A DNA stretch of 38,047 nt from a bacterium BMS3Bbin09 (GTDB taxonomy: Bacteria; Nitrospirota; Thermodesulfovibrionia; UBA6902). The DNA lies in NCBI GenBank assembly GCA_002897915.1, contig BDTS01000070.1, forward strand, positions 1-38,047, written 5' to 3'. Within the stretch, counting starts at the first letter, position 1. Each line of letters begins with the position of its first letter. The notes beneath the pieces were generated by a model, which searched no databases, had not been told where the DNA came from, and worked only from the letters and a program-made list of their open reading frames with translations. Positions 8,476-15,595 of this stretch are shown here, piece by piece. A program made the translations under genes and the position numbers.

Positions 8476-10380
8476 ATGGATAAGAACAGGATAAATATCT
8501 TTATACTTGCCGCGGGCCGTGGAGAGAGGTTGAGGCCGATCTCGAACCATTTCCCAAAACCCCTGATGCCGGTCCTGGGTAAAACCGCTTTGCAGCGCGT
8601 GATAGAACGCGTATCCGCTCTCCCCATTAAAGGGATAGGCGTGAATGCTTGCTTCATGAAAGTGAAAGTCCGGGAATGGGTCGATCAATCTCAGTTCAAA
8701 GATGAGATCACCCTCTTTGAGGAGGATGCGGTCATCGGAACCGGCGGGGCATTAAAGAACGCTGAAGGGTTTTTGGGTGACTCGGCCTTTCTTGTGCATA
8801 ATTCAGACGTGCTCTCTGATATTGATCTTAATAAACTCCTTGAGCATCATAATGCATCAGGCAATCTCGCTACACTTGCCGTACATGATTACCCGAAATT
8901 CAATACAGTTCTTCTCGATGAGAACGGATATCTTATTGACGTAATGGCGGGTTTGAAATACCCAAAGGGCACTCTGCCCGCCCCTACGGTGGCCTTTACC
9001 GGCATTGCCGTATATGGACCCGGCTTCCTGAAGTTCCTGCCTGATGGCGCGTCAAGTGTTGTTGACGCATGGCTGAAGGGTGTTGCAGCTGGTGAAAGGA
9101 TCGGCACGTTTGATGTGACAGGACACTACTGGACCGATATAGGGACACTGTCTACTTATGCATCGGCGGTCTTTAATATGTTAAGGCAGGATGGAGAGAC
9201 AGTGTACGTTCATCCTTCAGTAAAGAAGTGTGAAGCCCTGGAGATGCAGGGGTATGTTGTGATCGAGGATGGATGTGACCTGAGGGGGATTGCTTCTTTA
9301 AATAACTGTATCCTGCTTCCTGGCTCCAATGCAGGGGCGTTACCCCCCCATCCCCCCCTTGCTAAGGGGGGGCTAAGGGGGGGTGAGAACTACATAATGG
9401 GCCCGGGGTTCAGGGTGCTCCTGGAAGATGCAGATATGTTCGGTCCCACTCAAGAAGGAAGACAGCTTATAGGCACGGGCGGCTCGGACAGAAAATATTA
9501 CAGAGTAACAAACGGGGAGGGGACGCAAGTGCTCATGCAGTGCGATGAGGATGATCCCGAATATGAGCGTCACCTGGAATACACCCGGTTTTTTACTAAG
9601 CATGACGTTCCGGTCCCGCAATTAATAAGCGCCGAGCCTGAAAATATGCGTGCAATATTCGAGGATGCGGGGGACATGTCGCTTTACAGCTGGCTGAAAT
9701 GCCCTCGCACCGGTGAAGAGAGCGAAAGTATTTATAGGAAGGCCCTTGACGCGGTTGTCAGTATGCATACTATTTCAGAAGAGGCCTTTCTGGAATTCCC
9801 ACTTCTTGGCAAAAGGGTCTTTGATCATGAATACTTCCAATGGGAGACGGATTATTTTATTGAGCGGTTCGTGAAAGGACTTTGGGATATAAGTATTTAT
9901 AAGGGCGTTATTCTTGGGAAAGAACTGGATGCACTTGCGCTAATGGCTGATTCTCTACCGAAGAACGTTATCCATCGTGATCTCCAGTCGCAGAATATTA
10001 TGGTCATTAAAGATGGAGTGCGGCTGATCGATTTTCAGGGCGCGAGGATTGGGCCGCCAGCGTACGATATCGCCTCACTCTTGTGGGACCCTTATCATTG
10101 CCTTGATGATGCCTTGAGGGAACGGTTGATCGGATACTATGTCGAACTTATGATCGCGAAAACAGGTGGTTTTGACGAGAGTTCATTCAGGGACTCGCTC
10201 GTTACATGCAGGCTCCAGAGGCATATGCAGGCGCTTGGGGCCTACGGTTTTCTCTCAAAGGTGAAAGGAAAGAAGTACTTCCTGAAGTATGTGCCTGAAG
10301 GTCTGAGGATGCTTAAGGAAGACATTGAGTTTGTCGGGGATAACTATCCGATATTAAAAGAAATTATCATGGGATTGTAA
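8476..10380 (+). CDS. murU-amgK: MurU-AmgK fusion: MurNAc-1-phosphate uridylyltransferase + sugar anomeric kinase
   Basis: 634 residues from ATG 8476 (a GTG at 8470 is the alternative). The N-terminal ~230 residues are a nucleotidyltransferase with the LAAGRGERLRP and FPKPLMP signature, then WTDIGT. A short beta-helix-like stretch follows. The C-terminal half is an aminoglycoside-phosphotransferase-like kinase with the Brenner motif HRDLQSQN (H500, D502) and metal-binding DFQ. In Pseudomonas, separate AmgK and MurU proteins convert MurNAc to MurNAc-1-P and then UDP-MurNAc, bypassing de novo synthesis; here the two activities appear joined, MurU first. A C/G-run repeat is inserted in frame near residues 289-304. 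The stop codon lies inside another dispersed palindrome (10377-10404). A different NDP-sugar specificity is possible. Confidence 0.8.
   Translation: MDKNRINIFILAAGRGERLRPISNHFPKPLMPVLGKTALQRVIERVSALPIKGIGVNACFMKVKVREWVDQSQFKDEITLFEEDAVIGTGGALKNAEGFLGDSAFLVHNSDVLSDIDLNKLLEHHNASGNLATLAVHDYPKFNTVLLDENGYLIDVMAGLKYPKGTLPAPTVAFTGIAVYGPGFLKFLPDGASSVVDAWLKGVAAGERIGTFDVTGHYWTDIGTLSTYASAVFNMLRQDGETVYVHPSVKKCEALEMQGYVVIEDGCDLRGIASLNNCILLPGSNAGALPPHPPLAKGGLRGGENYIMGPGFRVLLEDADMFGPTQEGRQLIGTGGSDRKYYRVTNGEGTQVLMQCDEDDPEYERHLEYTRFFTKHDVPVPQLISAEPENMRAIFEDAGDMSLYSWLKCPRTGEESESIYRKALDAVVSMHTISEEAFLEFPLLGKRVFDHEYFQWETDYFIERFVKGLWDISIYKGVILGKELDALALMADSLPKNVIHRDLQSQNIMVIKDGVRLIDFQGARIGPPAYDIASLLWDPYHCLDDALRERLIGYYVELMIAKTGGFDESSFRDSLVTCRLQRHMQALGAYGFLSKVKGKKYFLKYVPEGLRMLKEDIEFVGDNYPILKEIIMGL
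9343..9383. repeat. C7/G7 palindromic repeat inserted in frame in murU-amgK
   Basis: Two runs of seven C (9343-9349, 9352-9358) face two runs of seven G (9366-9372, 9377-9383). The inner hairpin is C7-TT, loop GCT, AA-G7. It is read through without a stop and encodes a Pro-rich then Gly-rich segment, PPHPPLAKGGLRGG. Similar PPLAKGG peptides, as far as I recall, turn up where dispersed repeats have invaded genes of unrelated bacteria. Confidence 0.85.
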
Positions 10381-10404
10381 GGGCAATTCATGAATTGCCC
10401 CTAC
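10377..10404. repeat. 28-bp dispersed palindrome, copy 1
   Basis: Arms GTAAGGGCA and TGCCCCTAC around the core ATTCATGAAT. It is the exact reverse complement of the copy at 37273-37300. It contains the stop codon of murU-amgK (10378-10380) and ends 1 base before the last base of the convergent cbiO gene, filling the whole gap. It may serve as a bidirectional terminator or 3'-end stem-loop. Confidence 0.9.
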
Positions 10405-10405
10405 G

Positions 10406-10603
10406 TTATATGATCTCTTCAGCCTTTCTGAAAAGCCCGTTTAACTTGTTGCTGTCTTCAACTATCTGTCTCAGGATGTCCGAGATGTCCTTTCGGTCCA
10501 GTCCGTCCGCTTTTTCGGCCCATTCTGTGTAGGTTTTCATATGGGCTTCGTTGTGCTCCATCCAGTGTTTCAGCAAGTGTTTTAATTTTTCGAGTTCCGT
10601 CAT
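10406..10603 (-). CDS. Possible separately translated 65-aa His-rich helical protein within cbiO
   Basis: An in-frame internal ATG (10603-10601) is preceded by AGGAGGG with a 3-base spacer, as strong a ribosome site as any in the window. The product would be 65 residues, nearly all helical, beginning MTELEKLKHLLKHWMEHNEA. Histidines 9, 13, 17 and 21 lie on one helical face, which suits binding a transition metal, and acidic residues follow. I believe small proteins of this kind are found next to nickel/cobalt transporter genes elsewhere, but this is from memory. Whether the cell makes the fusion, the short protein or both cannot be decided from sequence. Confidence 0.55.
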   Translation of the reverse strand: MTELEKLKHLLKHWMEHNEAHMKTYTEWAEKADGLDRKDISDILRQIVEDSNKLNGLFRKAEEII

Positions 10604-11371
10604 GTTCCCTCCTGTTGAGTTGAGTTTGTTTTTATGTTCTCTTTTTTGAAATGAGAGTGGCAGTTCAAGGTTGTTTTCCCTGAGCAGTTCTTCATTGAGC
10701 AGGATCTCTCTTGCAGGCCCGTCCGCCCTTATTCTGCCGTCGCCGATCACGATGCACCTGTCGCAGACATCCAGTATGAGGTCGAGATCGTGTGATGCGA
10801 TTATCTTTGAATGCCTGAACTGCAGAAGGAGATCGATAAGATTTCTGCGTGACCCTGGATCGAGGTTTGAGGCCGGTTCGTCCATCACGAGTATGTCCGG
10901 ATGCATCGCGATCACCCCTGCTATTGTTACGGCCCTTTTTTGACCGAGCGAGAGATGGTGAGGGGGCTTGTCCTTGAGATGGAAACATCCTGTTGTGGTC
11001 AATGCTTCATTGACCCTCTCGATCACCTTATCTTTCGGCAGTCCGAGATTGAGCGGCCCGAAGGCAACATCATCAAAGACAGTCGGCATAAAGAGCTGGT
11101 CGTCCGGGTTCTGGAAAACGATGCCCACGGACCTCCTTGCTTCATGGAGGGTCGTTTTATCGAGCTTTGAATCGCCTATCGTAATTGTGCCGGAGGAGGG
11201 CATGAGATATCCGTTCATGTGTGATATCATGGTGGACTTGCCTGCGCCGTTCGCGCCCACGACCCCCACAGATTCGCCGTGTGTGATCCTGAAGCTTATT
11301 CCCTTTAATGCCTCTGTGCCGTCAGGGTAAGTATAGTGAACATTGTTGAAGTCTATTATATGATGGCTCAT
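10406..11371 (-). CDS. cbiO: ECF transporter ATPase CbiO/NikO with C-terminal His-striped helical domain
   Basis: 321 residues. Residues 1-240 are a typical ABC ATPase: Walker A GANGAGKST (39-47), Q-loop in FQNPDDQ, signature LSLGQ (140-144), and Walker B ending MDE (D164, E165). It energises uptake of Ni2+ or Co2+ through CbiM/CbiQ on the cytoplasmic face. The reading frame continues through a short linker into an extra helical domain (257-321) in which H265, H269, H273 and H277 are spaced exactly four apart. Normal CbiO proteins end near residue 270-280, so this part is additional. The ATG for residue 257 is preceded by a strong AGGAGGG, so the domain may also, or only, be made separately. 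The gene overlaps cbiQ by 4 bases. Confidence 0.88.
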   Translation of the reverse strand: MSHHIIDFNNVHYTYPDGTEALKGISFRITHGESVGVVGANGAGKSTMISHMNGYLMPSSGTITIGDSKLDKTTLHEARRSVGIVFQNPDDQLFMPTVFDDVAFGPLNLGLPKDKVIERVNEALTTTGCFHLKDKPPHHLSLGQKRAVTIAGVIAMHPDILVMDEPASNLDPGSRRNLIDLLLQFRHSKIIASHDLDLILDVCDRCIVIGDGRIRADGPAREILLNEELLRENNLELPLSFQKREHKNKLNSTGGNMTELEKLKHLLKHWMEHNEAHMKTYTEWAEKADGLDRKDISDILRQIVEDSNKLNGLFRKAEEII

Positions 11372-12168
11372 ATCAGCAGGCCCCCCAGCATATCGGCAAT
11401 GGCATATTTTCTGAATATGATAAAGATCGAGATCGTAACAAGCGCAAACAATATATCTGTTCCCCGCAGTCTAAAATCTTTCAGGAGCCTGATCTGTCCG
11501 TCAAAGCCTCTTGAGCATATTGCTTGGTAGATCCTTTCGGACCGTTCTATGCTCCTTACAAGAAGCACTCCTGTTATACTTATAAAAGACTTGATGTCTT
11601 TGCCCTTTTTACCGAAAGAGCGCATGTTCCGGGCCTTTATGATCTTCATTACTTCTTCTGCGAGAACAAAGGTATACCTGTAGAGAAAAAGCAGCTGGAC
11701 AATGAATATCTTCGGCACCCGGAGCTTTTCGAGCGCGAGGCATATCCCCGGAAATGAAGTGGTAGCTATCAAGAGCAGGGCCGAACTTACGGTCAGTATG
11801 AATCTGATGATCAGGGAGCCGTATGAGATCCATCCGCCGGAAACCGGGACCCCGAAGACGCGGTAAATAATTTCTTTGTCGAGCATGGGATTGAATATGC
11901 CTATGAAAAGTACAAAGGGAGAGACCACCAGGAGTTTTTTAAAAATAACCCCGGCAGGAATCTCTCCGGCTATGATCATGAAAAGAGGGAACATGAAAAA
12001 TGGGACGATCCCCTGGATCTCATATTTCGGAAATGAGACAACAAGTAGAATGAAGACAAGCGTGACGATCAGCTTTATCACGGGATTCAGGTCATGGACA
12101 AATGTATGCCTGTACGAAAGGGTATCCAGATGTCCTATATTGAAATATTCAGGATTAAAAGCTGACAT
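11368..12168 (-). CDS. cbiQ: ECF transporter transmembrane component CbiQ/NikQ
   Basis: 266 residues with several hydrophobic segments. It is the T component that couples the CbiO ATPase to the substrate-binding CbiM. The N-terminus (LSYRHTFVHDLNPVIKL) matches the family's usual opening before the first helix. The region RVPKIFIVQLLFLYRY and the later SERIYQAICSRGF correspond to the cytoplasmic coupling helices; the SRGF segment is typical of CbiQ-type proteins. It lies 4 bases from cbiM and overlaps cbiO by 4 bases (ATGA), making a tight operon. Confidence 0.9.
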   Translation of the reverse strand: MSAFNPEYFNIGHLDTLSYRHTFVHDLNPVIKLIVTLVFILLVVSFPKYEIQGIVPFFMFPLFMIIAGEIPAGVIFKKLLVVSPFVLFIGIFNPMLDKEIIYRVFGVPVSGGWISYGSLIIRFILTVSSALLLIATTSFPGICLALEKLRVPKIFIVQLLFLYRYTFVLAEEVMKIIKARNMRSFGKKGKDIKSFISITGVLLVRSIERSERIYQAICSRGFDGQIRLLKDFRLRGTDILFALVTISIFIIFRKYAIADMLGGLLI

Positions 12169-12172
12169 GATA

Positions 12173-13216
12173 CTATCCCTTTGCCCTTGATCTGTTCCCT
12201 GACCTTATGAAGAGACCGATCAACAGCACCGTGCCCAGGACCATTAATGAACCTATCACTCCTGATATTGATGTCCCGCTATTTACAGCGGGCCAGCTTT
12301 TAGCGCCGGCAGTTCCTTCCGCGCCTTCTTCCTGGCGGAAACCGTAATCCGGCAGCAACGCAGTCATGGTTTGTATCTTTTCGAACATAGCGGTTATTCC
12401 TGTTTCGGATGAAGAGAGTTCGGGACTTCCGTGTACTTTTTCGACTGACCATTCGAGTCCGTCAGGGTGTGTTGACGCGAACCATGAGAGAGAACCACCT
12501 GTTATCAATGCCGCGATCCCGAGAGTCAGGACGACCTTTCTTATTGATACTGCCGGGGCAAGCGGTTTAGAGTCGAAAGTGCTTTTTATGATTTCGGGTC
12601 TTGCGCTCCTGACGTAATTAACGACACCGGCTGTAATGAAGCCTTCGACCAATCCGATCGCGAGATGTATCGGGAGCATCATTGCTGTGAATGCCCCGAA
12701 AGGCAGTTCTGATCTCCCGGAAAGAAGTGTCTCGACAACTACACTGAATGCACCGAGCTGCAGTGCTGTAACAACGCTCATAACAGATGCAAGAGTAATC
12801 CTTGATTTACTGAGATCTTCTTTAACTAATAGCTTGAATATCAGCGGGTACGCGATAAAACAGGGATAGATCCCCAGGTTCCAGATGTTGCAGCCGAGGG
12901 CCAGTATCCCGCCATCGGCAAAGAAAAGGCTCTGTATTATAAGCACGGATGCGATAGTGATAAAACCGGCATAAGGGCCGAGAAGTATGGCCAGAAGCAT
13001 TCCCCCGCCTATATGGCCGCTGGATCCTGTGCCCGGGATGGTAAAGTTTATCATCTGCGCCGCAAAGATGAACGCGCCGAGTATTCCCATCAGGGGTATT
13101 ATCTTTTCGTCGATGTTATTCCTTAATTTTCTGGTGCAATAAGCTATGGCGCCTAATGTACCAGTCCATAAAGTCGCTCCAACCGCAGGTGAGAGCAGTG
13201 CGTCTGCCATGTGCAT
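12173..13216 (-). CDS. cbiM: CbiM/NikM substrate-binding component fused to a PDGLE (CbiN/NikN-like) domain
   Basis: 347 residues. The first ~210 are CbiM/NikM, starting MHMADALLSP; the second-position histidine and free N-terminus form the metal site in this family, so the exact start matters. The ATG is supported by an AAGGAGGTC ribosome site 8 bases upstream. GTGSSGHIGGG is the conserved loop carrying another ligand histidine. The C-terminal part has one transmembrane segment, a periplasmic stretch with HPDGLEW (the PDGLE domain) and a final helix, so the N component is fused on. This gives a three-gene MN-Q-O transporter. Nickel versus cobalt cannot be decided; no cobalamin riboswitch or metal-enzyme gene is adjacent. 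A promoter-like element and terminator-like hairpin lie just upstream. Confidence 0.9.
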   Translation of the reverse strand: MHMADALLSPAVGATLWTGTLGAIAYCTRKLRNNIDEKIIPLMGILGAFIFAAQMINFTIPGTGSSGHIGGGMLLAILLGPYAGFITIASVLIIQSLFFADGGILALGCNIWNLGIYPCFIAYPLIFKLLVKEDLSKSRITLASVMSVVTALQLGAFSVVVETLLSGRSELPFGAFTAMMLPIHLAIGLVEGFITAGVVNYVRSARPEIIKSTFDSKPLAPAVSIRKVVLTLGIAALITGGSLSWFASTHPDGLEWSVEKVHGSPELSSSETGITAMFEKIQTMTALLPDYGFRQEEGAEGTAGAKSWPAVNSGTSISGVIGSLMVLGTVLLIGLFIRSGNRSRAKG

Positions 13217-13242
13217 GATATTTGACCTCCTTTTTTAAAAAC

Positions 13243-13292
13243 AAAAAAACACGAAGGTGTATCGCGGTCTTCTGACCGGTCAAGCCTTCGTG
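13243..13292 (-). terminator. Terminator-like hairpin directly upstream of the cbiM ribosome site
   Basis: On the minus strand CACGAAGG (13292-13285) pairs with CCTTCGTG (13257-13250), followed by seven T (13249-13243). Inside is a second stem, CGGTC-AGAA-GACCG (13278-13265), separated from the outer stem by an asymmetric internal loop. It could be the terminator of the upstream PilZ gene or an attenuator in the cbiM leader. Confidence 0.7.
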
Positions 13293-13302
13293 GCTGGACT
13301 TA

Positions 13303-13332
13303 ATTAAAACATACCGTCCCGGCGGATGTCAA
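13303..13332 (-). promoter_or_regulatory. Putative cbiMQO promoter
   Basis: TTGACA (13332-13327) and TTTAAT (13308-13303) are 18 bases apart; the alternative -10 TTTTAA has 17. Transcription would begin near 13296, only a few bases before the terminator-like hairpin, so the leader would be almost entirely that hairpin plus the Shine-Dalgarno sequence. Confidence 0.5.
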
Positions 13333-13411
13333 ACTGCCGATCTATATTTTCAGGAACTTAATTTATTATCAGGGCTTTGAACGGGGATGGTCGTTGGTAT
13401 GTGAGAAAGTT

Positions 13412-13765
13412 CTATCTTCGTAAATTGAGTAACCACGCGTTATAGGCATGGTCCAGAATATGATTTTTTGCTTCAATGTCTATTTCTCTGAATGTTATCC
13501 CGACAAGGCATCTGGAATCGTTAATTTCTTCTTTCCAGGCGAGGTCACCGGTAACAGAGATGTAATCGTCATTTTTCGGCATTTTTACCTTTAGTTCCAT
13601 AAGGTCATTCAGTTTATAATCGAGTTTTTTTGCTTCAAAACAGAGTCCGGAACGGGAAATGTTCACTGTCGTGCCTTTGGAATGATTGCCAGCGGCAATG
13701 GACGATTTAAACTTTACATCAAGAGGAATATCGAATCTCAAGAACTTTCTTCTGTCTTCGTTCAT
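13412..13765 (-). CDS. PilZ domain protein (c-di-GMP receptor)
   Basis: 117 residues, a stand-alone PilZ domain. Both halves of the c-di-GMP binding signature are present: RRKFLR near the N-terminus (RXXXR, residues 5-10) and NISRSGL (the D/NXSXXG motif). An AAGGAGG ribosome site 4 bases before the ATG fixes the start. Such proteins respond to cyclic di-GMP and act on motility, exopolysaccharide or secretion partners, none of which is adjacent here. It could be co-transcribed into cbiM if the hairpin at 13243-13292 is read through. Confidence 0.88.
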   Translation of the reverse strand: MNEDRRKFLRFDIPLDVKFKSSIAAGNHSKGTTVNISRSGLCFEAKKLDYKLNDLMELKVKMPKNDDYISVTGDLAWKEEINDSRCLVGITFREIDIEAKNHILDHAYNAWLLNLRR

Positions 13766-13854
13766 TTAGCCTCCTTTATAAAAACGTATTATGACGATTG
13801 GTAATGTATAGAATATAACTTATTTTTCAATAAAATACATAATAACCTTATATT

Positions 13855-14586
13855 TTAAAAATTAAAGAAGAGAACGTATGATGAACCAGTATCAACATCT
13901 ATTATCTTCAAGCGGAGCTGTTTTGCTGATTTGGCCTCTCCTGGAAAAAATATAAAACCATGCGCCAGGCTGTTGGGTCCGATCGACCTGGTCTGAAGCG
14001 ACTTTTGCTTTAGGTCGTTCGTGATGGATTTTGTCGCGTCATTTGACGAGAAGGCATCAGCACCTCCAATGACTCCGCCGCCAGCCGCTCCCACGGCCGC
14101 TCCCTTGCCTGCGGATTTTACAATATCATCGCCTGTTACAATACCTACGGCCGCACCGATCAGAGCGCCGGCTGTTGCGCCGAGAAAGGCGTTGTAAGAA
14201 CCTTCCTTGAATATCTCTTTTGTCTGGGCATACTTTGTCGCGCGTTCATATGCAAAGTTCTTTTCTAGTATTGGCCAGAGATTATTCTCTTTGTCTTCAA
14301 GAAATGTCTGCGAGGGGTCGATCTCGATTGTATTGGAATTCTTATTATCAAATACTATCTGGACAGGCAGCATTCCGGCTTCGCGAATATTAAAGCCGAA
14401 CGCCTCACTTGCCTCTTTGGCATTAGAATATGCCTTCGCGGCTATGACGGCCCCTAATGCTTCCTGGGAATTTTCAAAGGAACTCGGGTCTTTAAAAGGA
14501 AGCGGTGTTGCCTTGTAGGCCGTGCTGCATGCAGCCAGTATGAAGACCAAAATAAGAATAAGAATGTATGGCTCTTTGTTTTTCAT
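13855..14586 (-). CDS. Lipoprotein with glycine-zipper segment
   Basis: 243 residues from the ATG at 14586, chosen because AAGGGGA lies just upstream and because MKNKEPYILILILVFILAAC is a clean type II signal peptide (lipobox LAAC, C20). A TTG 21 bases earlier also opens the frame. The middle contains a hydrophobic glycine-zipper stretch (AFLGATAGALIGAAVG, and GAAVGAAGGGVIGG further on) of the kind found in outer-membrane lipoproteins that insert or oligomerise. The remainder (FGFNIREAGMLPVQIVFDN) is a soluble domain I do not recognise. It is 32 bases downstream of another lipoprotein gene on the same strand, so the two probably act together in the cell envelope. Confidence 0.75.
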   Translation of the reverse strand: MKNKEPYILILILVFILAACSTAYKATPLPFKDPSSFENSQEALGAVIAAKAYSNAKEASEAFGFNIREAGMLPVQIVFDNKNSNTIEIDPSQTFLEDKENNLWPILEKNFAYERATKYAQTKEIFKEGSYNAFLGATAGALIGAAVGIVTGDDIVKSAGKGAAVGAAGGGVIGGADAFSSNDATKSITNDLKQKSLQTRSIGPNSLAHGFIFFPGEAKSAKQLRLKIIDVDTGSSYVLFFNF

Positions 14587-14618
14587 GATGATTCCCCTTG
14601 TGAGCAATTAATAGTTTT

Positions 14619-15029
14619 TTATTTAAATTCAGGCAGGCCGCTTTGCAGATACCATGCCTTCTTTTCTGAATTGTACTTCCAGACCTGCATGTCGATGAGT
14701 GTTTTTTCTACCATCTGATCCTCATGGTAGTACTTTATCTCGACAGTCTGTTTTGCTTCTTTTCCGTCATCAGATATGTCCTTATGAACAGATTTATAAC
14801 CGGTCACTTGTATCTTCTTGAGTTTCTCGAGTTTCCGGGAATTCTTCTCGGATCCTTCTGCTCCTCTGAGATTGTCCGCGACATCATACAGGCCCCATCG
14901 TATGGCGTTCCGGTAATTGGCCGTTGTTGTATCGAGAGAGTTTATTCGATGATTGTTGTCCATGGTGGCGCATCCGGATAGAAGGACAGCGGGAATAAGC
15001 AGAAAATATTTAATAACAGAGAGTCTCAT
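14619..15029 (-). CDS. Small lipoprotein of unknown function
   Basis: 136 residues if the start is the ATG at 15029, giving the signal peptide MRLSVIKYFLLIPAVLLSGC with lipobox LSGC (C20). The frame stays open upstream to an ATG at 15059 and a TTG at 15065. The soluble part contains NYRNAIRWGLYDVADN and ends in a beta-rich segment (VEIKYYHEDQMVEKTLIDMQVWKY) that looks like a small cystatin/NTF2-like fold, but I cannot name the family. It probably sits in the outer membrane facing the periplasm and is followed by a second lipoprotein gene. Confidence 0.7.
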   Translation of the reverse strand: MRLSVIKYFLLIPAVLLSGCATMDNNHRINSLDTTTANYRNAIRWGLYDVADNLRGAEGSEKNSRKLEKLKKIQVTGYKSVHKDISDDGKEAKQTVEIKYYHEDQMVEKTLIDMQVWKYNSEKKAWYLQSGLPEFK

Positions 15030-15064
15030 AATATTATTTAAAATCCCGAGTTTGATCATAGACA

Positions 15065-15070
15065 ATTATA
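15065..15070 (-). promoter_or_regulatory. -10 element (TATAAT) upstream of the lipoprotein pair
   Basis: A perfect TATAAT on the minus strand (15070-15065) ends 5 bases before an ATG at 15059 in the lipoprotein frame. No good -35 was found. It probably drives 14619-15029 and 13855-14586. Confidence 0.35.
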
Positions 15071-15106
15071 ACAGATGATCAAATATTATTGGCTTTAATA
15101 TAGCTT

Positions 15107-15595
15107 TTAAAGCCGCTTCTTCGTCCATTCGACCAGTCCGCCTGCGGCTATAAGCTCCTGCATGAACGGGGGGATCGGCTTTGCGGAGTATTTCTCGCCT
15201 TTTGAGATGTTCTTTATTACACCGTTGTCAGCGTTTACCTCTATCTCATCACCTTGTGTTATCTTTGCAACGGCTTCATCAGACTCAAATATCGGCAGGC
15301 CAATATTGAATGAGTTGCGGTAGAATATTCTTGCAAAGCTTTTTGCGATAACGGCCTGTATGCCCGAGGCTTTTAAAGCAATAGGGGCATGCTCCCGTGA
15401 GGAGCCGCAGCCGAAGTTGGCTTCCGCTATTATCATATCGCCTTTCTGCATCTTGTTCGGGAAGTCAGGGTCAGCATCCTCCATTACATGCTTTGCAAGC
15501 TCTTCGGGGTCCGATGTGTTGAGATAACGCGCGGGTATGATCGCGTCCGTGTCTATGTTATTCCCGAATTTCCAGGTTTTTCCTTTTAATATCAT
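15107..15595 (-). CDS. leuD: 3-isopropylmalate dehydratase, small subunit
   Basis: 162 residues starting [20 protein letters not shown]; the [13 protein letters not shown] segment is the family hallmark. The swivelling domain includes [12 protein letters not shown], the loop that completes the active site. With LeuC it isomerises 2-isopropylmalate to 3-isopropylmalate in leucine synthesis. The frame is open far upstream inside leuC, but the ATG at 15595 overlaps the leuC stop by 4 bases (ATGA), the standard coupled start, and the length matches the archaeal/bacterial short LeuD type. leuB, the next step, is not in the window. Confidence 0.95.
   Translation of the reverse strand: MILKGKTWKFGNNIDTDAIIPARYLNTSDPEELAKHVMEDADPDFPNKMQKGDMIIAEANFGCGSSREHAPIALKASGIQAVIAKSFARIFYRNSFNIGLPIFESDEAVAKITQGDEIEVNADNGVIKNISKGEKYSAKPIPPFMQELIAAGGLVEWTKKRL

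Noticed and set aside
13217-13411. Cobalamin or NiCo riboswitch upstream of cbiM
   Set aside because: The region is too short for a cobalamin riboswitch and lacks its conserved box; no NiCo four-way junction could be drawn. Only the promoter and hairpin are kept.
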